64,000 nt of DNA, taken from the NCBI RefSeq assembly GCF_002288825.1, contig NZ_NSLI01000001.1, forward strand, positions 310,001-374,000. Direction: 5' to 3'. Every line of letters starts with the position of its first letter. The first letter of the stretch is position 1. Shown here piece after piece: positions 44,921-53,011 of the stretch. The notes under the pieces were generated by a model. It was not told the origin of the DNA, made no database searches, and saw nothing but the letters and a program-made list of their open reading frames with translations. The stretch comes from Sphingomonas lenta. Its GTDB lineage: Bacteria; Pseudomonadota; Alphaproteobacteria; Sphingomonadales; Sphingomonadaceae. Both the position numbers and the translations under genes were made by a program.

Positions 44921-46351
44921 TCATCTGAATGGCGGTTCGTCGAAGGCGCGGAGCTTGCGACTGTGGAGCTTGGGGCCCTCCTGACGTAGCTGTTCGCAGG
45001 CTTCGATGCCGATGCGCATGTGCTCGCTGATCGCGCGTTCGTAGAAGCGGTTGGCCTGGCCGGGCAGCTTGAGCTCGCCATGGAGCGGCTTGTCGGAGAC
45101 GCACAGCAGCGTGCCGTAGGGGACGCGGAAGCGGTAGCCCTGGGCGGCGATGGTGGCGGACTCCATGTCGATGCCGACCGCGCGGCTGAGCGAGAAGCGC
45201 AGCGCCGAGCGGGAGTAGCGGAGCTCCCAGTTGCGGTCGTCGGTGGTGACGATGGTGCCGGTGCGGAGCCGCCGCTTGAGCTCTTCGCCCGACTGGCCCG
45301 ACACCGTCTCGGCGGCGCGGGCGAGCGCGAGCTGGACCTCGGCGATGGCGGGCACGGGGATCTCAGGCGGGAGCACGTCGTCGAGGATGTGGTCGTCGCG
45401 CAGGTACGCGTGCGCGAGGACGTAGTCGCCGATGCGCTGCGAGGGCCTCAAGCCCCCGCAGTGGCCGATCATCAGCCAGGCCTCGGGCCGCATCACAGCC
45501 AAGTGGTCGCAGATCGTCTTGGCGTTGGCGGGGCCGACGCCGATGTTGACGAGCGTGATGCCGGTACGGTCGGGCGCGATTAGGTGCCAGGCGGGCATCT
45601 GATGCCGCCGCCATGCGCCGTCGCTGACGAGCCGTTCCAGCTCGTCCGCGCTCTCGATGACGATGTTGCCTGCGCCGGAGAGCGCGGTGAAGCGGCTGCC
45701 GTTCCCGAGCTGGCTGCCCGCCCAGCGGACGAACTCGTCGACGTAGCGGTGATAGTTGGTGAACAGCACGAAGCGCTGCGTGTGCTCGGGCGGCGTGCCG
45801 GTATAGTGGCGCAGGCGCGCGAGCGAGAAGTCGGTGCGGAGCGCGTCGAACAGCGCGAGCGGGCGCCAAGCGGTGGCGAAGTAGAGGCCGTCCGCAACTT
45901 CGTCGCCGATATGCGCGAGCTCGGTCGCGGGAAAGAAGCGCGCGAGCTCGGCTGCGCTGACGGCGTCTAGGCTGAGCGCGTGGCCGGGATCGAGAACGTA
46001 GGGGAAGGGGATCTCCTGACGCCCCGGCACGGCTTCGACGCGGACGCCGTAATCCTCGATCAACAGCGTGAGCTGTTCGATGAGGTAGTCGGAGAACAGC
46101 GCGGGCTTGGTGACGCTGATGCGGTACTCGCCCGGCGAGACCAGCCGGCCGAAGGAGCGCATGGGCGTGGGCCGGTCGACGTGGCCGGCATAGGTCAGGC
46201 GGATCTCGGGATAGGCGAAGCTGCCGTCCTGCCGCGACTCGGGCGCGGGCGGCGTGCCATCGACCAGGTAAGCGGTGAGCGCCGCCTTCAGGCGCTCCAC
46301 GGACGCGGCGTAGAGGTGGTCGAGCTCGGCGACGATGTCGGATGCAGTCAT
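44921..46351 (-). CDS. amn: AMP nucleosidase
   Basis: Splits AMP into adenine and ribose 5-phosphate, a step in purine salvage and AMP control. It has 476 residues, the normal size. An N-terminal regulatory domain (YPEIRLTYAGHVDRPTPMRSFGR region, rich in conserved charged residues) precedes the phosphorylase-fold catalytic domain (VNIGVGPANAKTICDHLAVM, WLMIGHCGGLR, GIDMESATIAAQGYRFRVPYG). Single gene flanked by repeats at both ends. Confidence 0.95.
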   Translation of the reverse strand: MTASDIVAELDHLYAASVERLKAALTAYLVDGTPPAPESRQDGSFAYPEIRLTYAGHVDRPTPMRSFGRLVSPGEYRISVTKPALFSDYLIEQLTLLIEDYGVRVEAVPGRQEIPFPYVLDPGHALSLDAVSAAELARFFPATELAHIGDEVADGLYFATAWRPLALFDALRTDFSLARLRHYTGTPPEHTQRFVLFTNYHRYVDEFVRWAGSQLGNGSRFTALSGAGNIVIESADELERLVSDGAWRRHQMPAWHLIAPDRTGITLVNIGVGPANAKTICDHLAVMRPEAWLMIGHCGGLRPSQRIGDYVLAHAYLRDDHILDDVLPPEIPVPAIAEVQLALARAAETVSGQSGEELKRRLRTGTIVTTDDRNWELRYSRSALRFSLSRAVGIDMESATIAAQGYRFRVPYGTLLCVSDKPLHGELKLPGQANRFYERAISEHMRIGIEACEQLRQEGPKLHSRKLRAFDEPPFR

Positions 46352-46424
46352 CCGGGGCCGTTAAGGCGTGCGGGGGACGAGGGCAAGACGTGCGGGCGAA
46401 TACCGCCGCTCTCATGATCTCAGC

Positions 46425-46558
46425 CGTCACCCCGAACTTGTTCCGGGGTCCATCGTCGGCTGCGCGCACCGGCAACGAGCTTGGGGCGACCGATTGTGCG
46501 TTCCCGGCGAGCGGATCGCCCGCACACCGATGGACCTCGGAACAAGTCCGGGGTGACG
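46425..46558. repeat. 31-nt inverted repeat with 72-nt spacer, second copy
   Basis: Left arm 46425-46455 and right arm 46528-46558 match the arms at 33686-33819 with one change each, and the spacer is again exactly 72 nt though of different sequence. It occupies most of the gap between amn (divergent start) and the peroxiredoxin stop. No other feature is seen in this gap. Confidence 0.85.
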
Positions 46559-46579
46559 GGTGGGAGGTAAAAGGCCGGA

Positions 46580-47059
46580 TCAGGCCATGTTGGCCAGCAG
46601 ATGGTCCGCCGAGCTCACCTTGAACTCGCCGGGCGCGTCCACGTGCACCTGCTCGACCACGCCGTCGTTGACGAGCATGGCGTAGCGGCGGCTGCGCGTG
46701 CCCATGCCGAACTTGGACGCGTCGGCGGAGAGGCCCAGCGCCTCCGCGAAATGGCCGTTGCCGTCGGCGAGCATCGTCACGCCCTCCGCCTGCGCCTGGC
46801 GGCCCCAGGCGTCCATCACGAATGCGTCGTTGACCGCGGTGCAGGCGACCTCGTCGACGCCCTTGGCCTTGAGCTCGCCCATGCGGTTCACGAAGCTCGG
46901 CAGGTGCGCGGCGGAGCACGTAGGCGTGAACGCGCCCGGCACCGCGAACAGCGCGACGCGGCGGCCGCGGAAATACGCCTCGGTGTCGACGGCGTCGGGG
47001 CCGTTCGGGGTCACCTTGACGAGGCTGGCCTTGGGAAGACGATCGCCGACGCTGATCAT
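46580..47059 (-). CDS. Peroxiredoxin, Prx5 family
   Basis: A thiol peroxidase of 159 residues that reduces hydrogen peroxide and organic peroxides. The peroxidatic cysteine is Cys48 in VPGAFTPTCSAAHLPSF, the Prx5 signature; EVACTAVNDAFVMDAW follows. ATG 47059 with AAGGAG upstream is preferred over a start 36 bases earlier. It is divergent from yqgE across about 100 bp. Confidence 0.95.
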   Translation of the reverse strand: MISVGDRLPKASLVKVTPNGPDAVDTEAYFRGRRVALFAVPGAFTPTCSAAHLPSFVNRMGELKAKGVDEVACTAVNDAFVMDAWGRQAQAEGVTMLADGNGHFAEALGLSADASKFGMGTRSRRYAMLVNDGVVEQVHVDAPGEFKVSSADHLLANMA

Positions 47060-47157
47060 GGTCGCTTGCTCCTTTTTTGCGTTTCGCGCGTCCACTCGTT
47101 CAAGGAACGCGACATTTCAAGCGTGTACCGATCGGACGGAGGCGGTAGGCTGGCGCA

Positions 47158-47718
47158 ATGGACACGGCGCGCTTCCTCACCGGGCAATTCCTGCTCGCGA
47201 TGCCCGGCATCGGCGATCCCCGTTTCGAACGCGCGGTGATCGCGATGTGCGCGCATGACGAGAACGGCGCGGTGGGCGTCGGACTCGGCGCGGTGGTCGA
47301 TGGGCTGGGCTTCCACGACCTGCTCGAGCAGCTGGAGATCGAACCGGGCGATACGCCGGACGCACCCGTCCATTTCGGCGGGCCGGTGGAGACGCGGCGC
47401 GGCTTCGTGCTGCACACGCGCGACTGGTCGGGACAGGACACGATCGACGTCGCCGGGCGCTGGGCGCTGTCGGGCACGGTGGACGTGCTGCGCGCCATCG
47501 CGGAAGGCGACGGGCCGAGGCGCTGGGTCATCGCGCTGGGCTATGCCGGATGGGGCTCGGGGCAGCTGGAGGCGGAGCTGGCGCGGCCCGGCTGGCTGAA
47601 CGTCGAGGGCGCGACCGACCTGATCTACGCGACGCCCGCCGAGCGACGCTGGGCGGCGGGGCTGGCGATGGCGGGGGTGGACGCGCGGCTGCTGGTGGGC
47701 GGGGCGGGGACGGCTTAG
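47158..47718 (+). CDS. YqgE/AlgH family protein
   Basis: A 186-residue UPF0301 protein. Typical blocks: GQFLLAMPGIGDPRFERAVI, MCAHDENGAVGVGLG, FGGPVETRRGFVLHT and ALGYAGWGSGQLEAEL. AlgH was first linked to alginate control in Pseudomonas, but the molecular role is unknown. Its 3' end is followed by a 194-bp regulatory gap before ahcY. Confidence 0.93.
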   Translation: MDTARFLTGQFLLAMPGIGDPRFERAVIAMCAHDENGAVGVGLGAVVDGLGFHDLLEQLEIEPGDTPDAPVHFGGPVETRRGFVLHTRDWSGQDTIDVAGRWALSGTVDVLRAIAEGDGPRRWVIALGYAGWGSGQLEAELARPGWLNVEGATDLIYATPAERRWAAGLAMAGVDARLLVGGAGTA

Positions 47719-47801
47719 GCTTGGAGAGCGCGCCGCAGCGGAGCCGCGTCGTCGGACGGTTCGGCCGAGGCCGACCGCCGGCCGGGCTCGCGCCGGAGCT
47801 C

Positions 47802-47821
47802 ATATAAAGATTTCTTTATAT
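47802..47821. promoter_or_regulatory. Perfect palindromic operator upstream of ahcY (SahR-like)
   Basis: ATATAAAGATTTCTTTATAT has exact 9-bp arms around TT. It is the only strongly AT-rich stretch in the gap and begins 111 bp before the ahcY start. ArsR-family regulators that sense S-adenosylhomocysteine (SahR) control ahcY and methionine genes in several proteobacteria and bind palindromes of this general kind. The regulator itself is not in the window. Confidence 0.6.
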
Positions 47822-47912
47822 TTGCTCTTTGCCGGCGCTCGCCCTATGTGCCGCCCGTGCCGATCGACGGTTCAGGCGTCTTGGTCGGCCCCATCAAATC
47901 GGAGTTTCAGAC

Positions 47913-49334
47913 GTGGCAACCGCACTCAAGGCCGAGACCCACGACTACGCCATCAAGGACATTGCGCTCGCCGATTTCGGCCGCGCGGAGATCAAGATCG
48001 CCGAGACGGAGATGCCCGGCCTCATGGCGCTTCGCCGCGAGTTCGGCCAGTCCAAGCCGCTGAAGGGCGCGCGCATCACCGGATCGCTGCACATGACGAT
48101 CCAGACCGCGGTGCTGATCGAGACGCTAGTCGAGCTGGGCGCGGACGTGCGCTGGGCCACCTGCAACATCTTCTCGACGCAGGACCACGCCGCCGCCGCG
48201 ATCGCCGCGGCCGGCATCCCCGTCTTCGCCATCAAGGGCGAGACGCTGGCGGATTACTGGGACTATGTCGGCGAGATCTTCGACTGGGACCAGGACGGCT
48301 CGGGCACGACCGCCAATATCATCCTGGACGACGGCGGCGACGCGACCATGTTCGCGCTCTGGGGCGCGAAGCTGGAGCGCGGCGAGAGCTTCGGCGAGCC
48401 GGAAAACGACGAGGAGGTCGAGTTCCAGCGCGCGCTCAAGGCGTTCATCCAGCGCAAGCCCGGCTACCTGACTGAGACCGTCAAGAACCTGCGCGGCGTG
48501 TCCGAAGAGACCACGACCGGCGTGCACCGCCTGTACGAGATCGCCAAGAAGGGCGAGCTGCCCTTCCCGGCGATCAACGTCAACGACAGCGTCACCAAGT
48601 CGAAGTTCGACAACCTTTACGGCTGCAAGGAGTCGCTGGTCGACGCGATCCGCCGCGCCACCGACGTGATGCTGGCCGGCAAGGTCGCCTGCGTGGCGGG
48701 CTTCGGCGACGTGGGCAAGGGCTCCGCGGCGTCGCTCCGTAACGGCGGCGCGCGCGTGCTCGTGACGGAGATCGACCCGATCTGCGCGCTGCAAGCGGCG
48801 ATGGAGGGCTATGAGGTGGTGACGATGGAGGAGGCGGTGAGCCGCGCCGACATCTTCTGCACCGCCACCGGCAACGCGGACGTCATCACCGCCGACCATA
48901 TGCGCGCGATGAAGCCGATGAGCATCGTCTGCAACATCGGCCACTTTGACTCTGAGATTCAGATCTCCGCGCTGTCCAACTACAAGTGGACGGAGGTGAA
49001 GCCCGGCACCGACCTGGTCGAGTTCCCCGACGGCAAGCAGATCATCGTGCTCGCCAAGGGCCGGCTCGTGAACCTGGGCTGCGCGACGGGCCACCCGAGC
49101 TTCGTGATGTCCTCGTCCTTCACCAACCAGGTGCTGGCGCAGATCGAGCTGTTCACCAAGGGCGACAAGTACAAGAACGAGGTTTACGTCCTCCCCAAGC
49201 ACCTCGACGAGAAGGTCGCGGCGCTGCACCTGGAGAAGCTGGGCGTGCACCTGTCCAAGCTGACGCCCAAGCAGGCCGCGTATATCGGCGTGCCGGTCGA
49301 GGGGCCGTTCAAGCCGGACCATTACCGCTACTGA
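47913..49334 (+). CDS. ahcY: Adenosylhomocysteinase
   Basis: Hydrolyses S-adenosylhomocysteine to adenosine and homocysteine, relieving product inhibition of methyltransferases. It has 473 residues, the usual alphaproteobacterial length with the internal insert. Motifs: [38 protein letters not shown]-binding [19 protein letters not shown] and C-terminal KPDHYRY. GTG 47913 is chosen for GGAG nine bases ahead; an upstream in-frame start would lie within the operator region. An intrinsic terminator follows. Confidence 0.97.
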   Translation: MATALKAETHDYAIKDIALADFGRAEIKIAETEMPGLMALRREFGQSKPLKGARITGSLHMTIQTAVLIETLVELGADVRWATCNIFSTQDHAAAAIAAAGIPVFAIKGETLADYWDYVGEIFDWDQDGSGTTANIILDDGGDATMFALWGAKLERGESFGEPENDEEVEFQRALKAFIQRKPGYLTETVKNLRGVSEETTTGVHRLYEIAKKGELPFPAINVNDSVTKSKFDNLYGCKESLVDAIRRATDVMLAGKVACVAGFGDVGKGSAASLRNGGARVLVTEIDPICALQAAMEGYEVVTMEEAVSRADIFCTATGNADVITADHMRAMKPMSIVCNIGHFDSEIQISALSNYKWTEVKPGTDLVEFPDGKQIIVLAKGRLVNLGCATGHPSFVMSSSFTNQVLAQIELFTKGDKYKNEVYVLPKHLDEKVAALHLEKLGVHLSKLTPKQAAYIGVPVEGPFKPDHYRY

Positions 49335-49360
49335 TCGGTTCCGGCCGGTCGCTCAGGAAG

Positions 49361-49391
49361 GGCCGCTCCCGGCGACGGGAGCGGCCTTTTT
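49361..49391 (+). terminator. Intrinsic terminator after ahcY
   Basis: GGCCGCTCCCG-GCGA-CGGGAGCGGCC is a perfect 11-bp stem with a four-base loop, followed directly by TTTTT, 27 bp past the ahcY stop. It is the clearest rho-independent terminator in the window. Confidence 0.93.
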
Positions 49392-49550
49392 CGTGACGGG
49401 TACGGCTTGACAGCGTCATCGGATTGTCACCTCTTGTGCATCGCGGCGGAACTCCCGGCGAGAGGGGAGGCGCGCGCGGGAGGGGAGGCGGTCGTCGTGC
49501 ATGCGCGGCGGAACCGCCGGACCGTGCGGAATCGTGAAGGGGGATCGCGA

Positions 49551-52500
49551 ATGACCATCGCTAAGAGCTTCAATAGAGTGACGTTGCTGACCGGGAGCGC
49601 GGTCGCGCTCGCCTGGGCCGTTCCAGGCGCGGCGCAGACGCAGGACGTACCCGTCGGCACCGCCGCCGCGGGCGGTCAGGGCGAGACGGTGCTCGACCCC
49701 GAGCCGCAGACGACCGAGGACGTGGTGGTCACCGGCACCCGCCTCGCCCGCGACCCGAACGAGGTGGCGCCCTCGCCCATCAGCACGGTGACCGCCGCCG
49801 ACATACGCTCGACCGGCCAGGTCGACGCGTCCGAGACGTTGCGTGAAATTCCCGCGCTGTCCAACTCGATCACGATCGGCGACTCGCTGGAGCGCGACGT
49901 CGGGACCAATCTCGGCGTGGCCTCGCTGGACCTGCGCGGGCTGGGCGTGGACCGCACGCTCGTCGTGGTGAACGGGCGCCGGCACGTGGCCGGCGTGCCG
50001 GGGTCGCAAGCGGTGGACATCTCCACCATCCCCAACATCCTGATCGACCGCGTGGAGGTCCTGACCGGTGGTGCGTCGGCGGTCTACGGTGCCGACGCGG
50101 TGACGGGCGTGGTCAACTTCGTCCTGAAGCGTGATTTCGAGGGGCTCGATCTCAACGTCACCCAGGGTATCTCCGATGAGGGCGATGGGCGCCAGTTCAC
50201 GCTGGACGCGGCGATCGGCAAGAACTTCGACGAGGGCCGGGGCAACATCACGCTCGCGGGCAGCTACACGACGAGCGACGAACTCCAATACGGCGATCGG
50301 CCTTACACGGCGAACAACGCGCGGGCCAATGTCGGCCAGACCTATCCGAACCCGGCATTGCGTTTCCAGCGGGGCGACATCACCGGCGCGACGCCGAACT
50401 TCGCGCGCCTTTACCAGCTCGGCAACTTCGACGAGGACGGCAACCAGTACTTTCCCTACGGGTATCGGATCCCCTCCGCGGCGGCTTTCTCCACCGAGTA
50501 TCAGCGCCTGTTCGGGACCGCGCCCTCGCTGACCTCGGCGGAGCAGGCGCTCATTGCGCGCACCCAGGGTGCGCCGTCGCTGGCCTTCCAGTCGTTCCCG
50601 TCTTTCGCGATCTCGTCCACCGCCGGCCTGATCGCGCGCGACGATTACCAGGGCTTCATCTACGACGCGAACCGGAACGGCGTGCAGGACTGCGACGAGT
50701 CTTTCATCGGCGTGACCACCGTGCCGAATTTCTTCGGCGGCTGCTACGTATCGACGCCCGGCGGGGGCGTGAAGATCTTCGAGGACGGCCTGATCGCGTC
50801 GGGGTCGAACCAATTCGGCGGTGACGGCGCCGCCGAGCGGTTCAGCGCCCAGTCGCTGCTGCCGCGCAACATGCGCGTGAACGTCAACTTGCTGACCCAG
50901 TACGAGTATTCGGATGCGCTGACGCTCTTCGCCGAAGGCAAGTACGTCCGCACGGAGACGCGCTCGCAGAACCCGTACAACACCTTCTACGACTCGCTTT
51001 ATATCGCCCCGGACAATCCGTTCATTCCCGCCGTGCTGCGCGCGGACGCGGTGGAGGCGGGCGGCCTCCGCGTGTCGCGCGACTTCACCGATCTGGGCCC
51101 CGGCTTTACCGAGGCGGTGCGCGACACCTATCGGATCGTCGGCGGCGCCCGGGGCGCGATCACGCCCGAGCTCAGCTACGAGGTCGCGACCAACTACGGC
51201 CGTACCGACTCGGCGGTGACCTTCAGCAATTCGGTGCTGTACGACAGGTTGTTCGCCGCGATCGACGTGGTGCAGGGTCCGAACGGCCCGCGTTGCCGGT
51301 CCGACACCGACCCGACACCTTACCGCGGTTCGGAGTTCTTCCCCTTCATCGAGGGCGGGTTCTTCACCTTCCGGCCGGGCGACGGTCAGTGCGCGCCGGT
51401 ATCGCTGTTCAACGGGTCGAATTCCGTCAGCCAGGCGGGCGTCGACTTCATCACTGCGCCCACCACGACGCGGGCGCGTGTCGAGCAGTTCGTCGCGTCC
51501 GCCAGCCTCGTCGGCAATACGGGAGCTTTCTTCAATCTGCCGGGGGGCGCGGTCCAGTTCGCGTTGGGCGGCGAATACCGCGAAGAGAGCAGCCGGACGC
51601 GCTTCGACCCGCTCGACCTGGGCCTCCTTCCGTCGGGTTCTCCGGCGGGGCCGGCCGGCACCTTCATCGGCGACCTCAGCTCGAACCAGGCGCTCACCTT
51701 CGATGCGCAGACCCGCATCTTCAACTCGGGCGGCGCATACGACGTGAAGGAGGTGTACGGCGAGATTCGGCTGCCGCTGGCGAAGGGTCGTCCTTTCTTC
51801 GAGCAGTTGGAGCTGAGCGGCGCGGCGCGCTATTCCGATTACTCCACGGTGGGCGGAACCTTCACCTGGAACGTCAACGGCGTGTACGCGCCGATCAGCG
51901 ACATCAGGCTGCGCGGCACCTACGCGCAGGCGATCCGCGCACCCAACATCGCCGAATTGTTCAACCCGCAGCAGGGAACGGTATTCCGTCCCGCAGACCC
52001 GTGCGACGCGGCGCAGATCGCGAGCGCCCCCGATCCCGCACGACGCCAAGCGAACTGCCAAGCCGACGGTCTCCCCATCGGCTTCGAAGATCCGCTCTCC
52101 GCACGCTTCTCGGGAACGACGGGCGGCAACCCGGACCTCCGGGAGGAGACGGCCAAGACCTACACTTTCGGCGGCGTCCTCGCGCCCCGCTTCATCCCGG
52201 GGCTGGTGATCAGCGCCGACTATTACAACATCGAGATTGAGGACGCGATCAACGCGGTCAGCGCGCAGGACATCGTCGACAGCTGCTACGACGCCGCGAC
52301 GATCGAGAACCAGTATTGCGACCTGTTCACGCGCAACCGCAACCCGGCGTCGCCGACGTTCCTGGGACTGAACTTCCTGCGGCAGACGCAGCTGAACTTC
52401 GGACGCATCGAGACGTCGGGCATCGACGCCACGATCAGCTACCAGTTCCGCTTGGGCGAGAACCGCTTCCAGCTGCGCGCGACGGGTAATTGGACGGAGA

Positions 52501-52895
52501 AGTTGAACTTCTTCTTCGATCCCGGCGACCCCACCGCCAACGACCCCGAGCTGGGCGAGCAGGGACGGCCGGAGTTCGGCGCCGTGGGCTCGGTTAACTG
52601 GCAGCGTGGGCCGTTCTCGCTGGGCTACCGCGTCCAGTATATCGACGGACAGACGATCGGCGGCGTGGAGATCGAGACGGCGGACCGCGTGGCGGGACCC
52701 GCCGGCTTTGTCGACGAGTTGTTCGTCCACGACGTGTCGTTCAACTTCGACCTGAACGACCGGTTCTCGCTCTATGGCGGCGTCAACAACGTGACGGACG
52801 TGGACCCGTACCGGACCAACACCTCCTATCCTGTGAGCCCGCTGGGGCGATTCCCGTTCCTGGGCGTGCGGGTGAAGACGGGTCCGCTGTTCTGA
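49551..52895 (+). CDS. TonB-dependent receptor
   Basis: A 1114-residue outer-membrane active transporter. A signal peptide (LLTGSAVALAWAVPGAAQ) is followed by an acidic linker with a TonB-box-like EDVVVTG, a plug domain (about residues 60-190, with RTLVVVNGRRHVAG and VLTGGASAVYGADAVTG) and a 22-strand barrel ending in aromatic LF. There is no N-terminal signalling domain. Plug motifs match the large sphingomonad receptor group often used for plant glycans or siderophores; the substrate cannot be told. No dedicated transport or enzyme genes lie beside it. ATG 49551 has AAGGGGG ahead. Confidence 0.93.
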   Translation: MTIAKSFNRVTLLTGSAVALAWAVPGAAQTQDVPVGTAAAGGQGETVLDPEPQTTEDVVVTGTRLARDPNEVAPSPISTVTAADIRSTGQVDASETLREIPALSNSITIGDSLERDVGTNLGVASLDLRGLGVDRTLVVVNGRRHVAGVPGSQAVDISTIPNILIDRVEVLTGGASAVYGADAVTGVVNFVLKRDFEGLDLNVTQGISDEGDGRQFTLDAAIGKNFDEGRGNITLAGSYTTSDELQYGDRPYTANNARANVGQTYPNPALRFQRGDITGATPNFARLYQLGNFDEDGNQYFPYGYRIPSAAAFSTEYQRLFGTAPSLTSAEQALIARTQGAPSLAFQSFPSFAISSTAGLIARDDYQGFIYDANRNGVQDCDESFIGVTTVPNFFGGCYVSTPGGGVKIFEDGLIASGSNQFGGDGAAERFSAQSLLPRNMRVNVNLLTQYEYSDALTLFAEGKYVRTETRSQNPYNTFYDSLYIAPDNPFIPAVLRADAVEAGGLRVSRDFTDLGPGFTEAVRDTYRIVGGARGAITPELSYEVATNYGRTDSAVTFSNSVLYDRLFAAIDVVQGPNGPRCRSDTDPTPYRGSEFFPFIEGGFFTFRPGDGQCAPVSLFNGSNSVSQAGVDFITAPTTTRARVEQFVASASLVGNTGAFFNLPGGAVQFALGGEYREESSRTRFDPLDLGLLPSGSPAGPAGTFIGDLSSNQALTFDAQTRIFNSGGAYDVKEVYGEIRLPLAKGRPFFEQLELSGAARYSDYSTVGGTFTWNVNGVYAPISDIRLRGTYAQAIRAPNIAELFNPQQGTVFRPADPCDAAQIASAPDPARRQANCQADGLPIGFEDPLSARFSGTTGGNPDLREETAKTYTFGGVLAPRFIPGLVISADYYNIEIEDAINAVSAQDIVDSCYDAATIENQYCDLFTRNRNPASPTFLGLNFLRQTQLNFGRIETSGIDATISYQFRLGENRFQLRATGNWTEKLNFFFDPGDPTANDPELGEQGRPEFGAVGSVNWQRGPFSLGYRVQYIDGQTIGGVEIETADRVAGPAGFVDELFVHDVSFNFDLNDRFSLYGGVNNVTDVDPYRTNTSYPVSPLGRFPFLGVRVKTGPLF

Positions 52896-52913
52896 TTTGA
52901 ACGCCGCGGTGGC

Positions 52914-52947
52914 GGGCCGGCCCTCCGGGACATCGGAGGACCGGCCC
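52914..52947 (+). terminator. Hairpin after the TonB receptor
   Basis: GGGCCGGCCCTCCG and CGGAGGACCGGCCC form a 14-bp stem with one mismatch around GGACAT, 19 bp past the stop. No T-run follows, so it could act as a stability hairpin instead of a terminator. Confidence 0.5.
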
Positions 52948-53011
52948 GTCATTCGGGGTTCACGGCGCGGCTTCCCTTCGGCTAGGCTGGTGCGATGCTC
53001 GGGGGCGGTTC

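Noticed and set aside
33686..46558. CRISPR-like repeats with 72-nt spacers
   Set aside because: The units are inverted pairs 12 kb apart, not a direct-repeat array, and no cas gene is present.
47822..47912. SAM or SAH riboswitch before ahcY
   Set aside because: No conserved core of the known SAM-II, SAM-V or SAH classes could be recognised; the palindrome explains the region better.
49416..52952. Long minus-strand open frame opposite the TonB receptor
   Set aside because: Antisense shadow of a clear receptor gene; composition is that of a reverse-strand frame and no motif is present.
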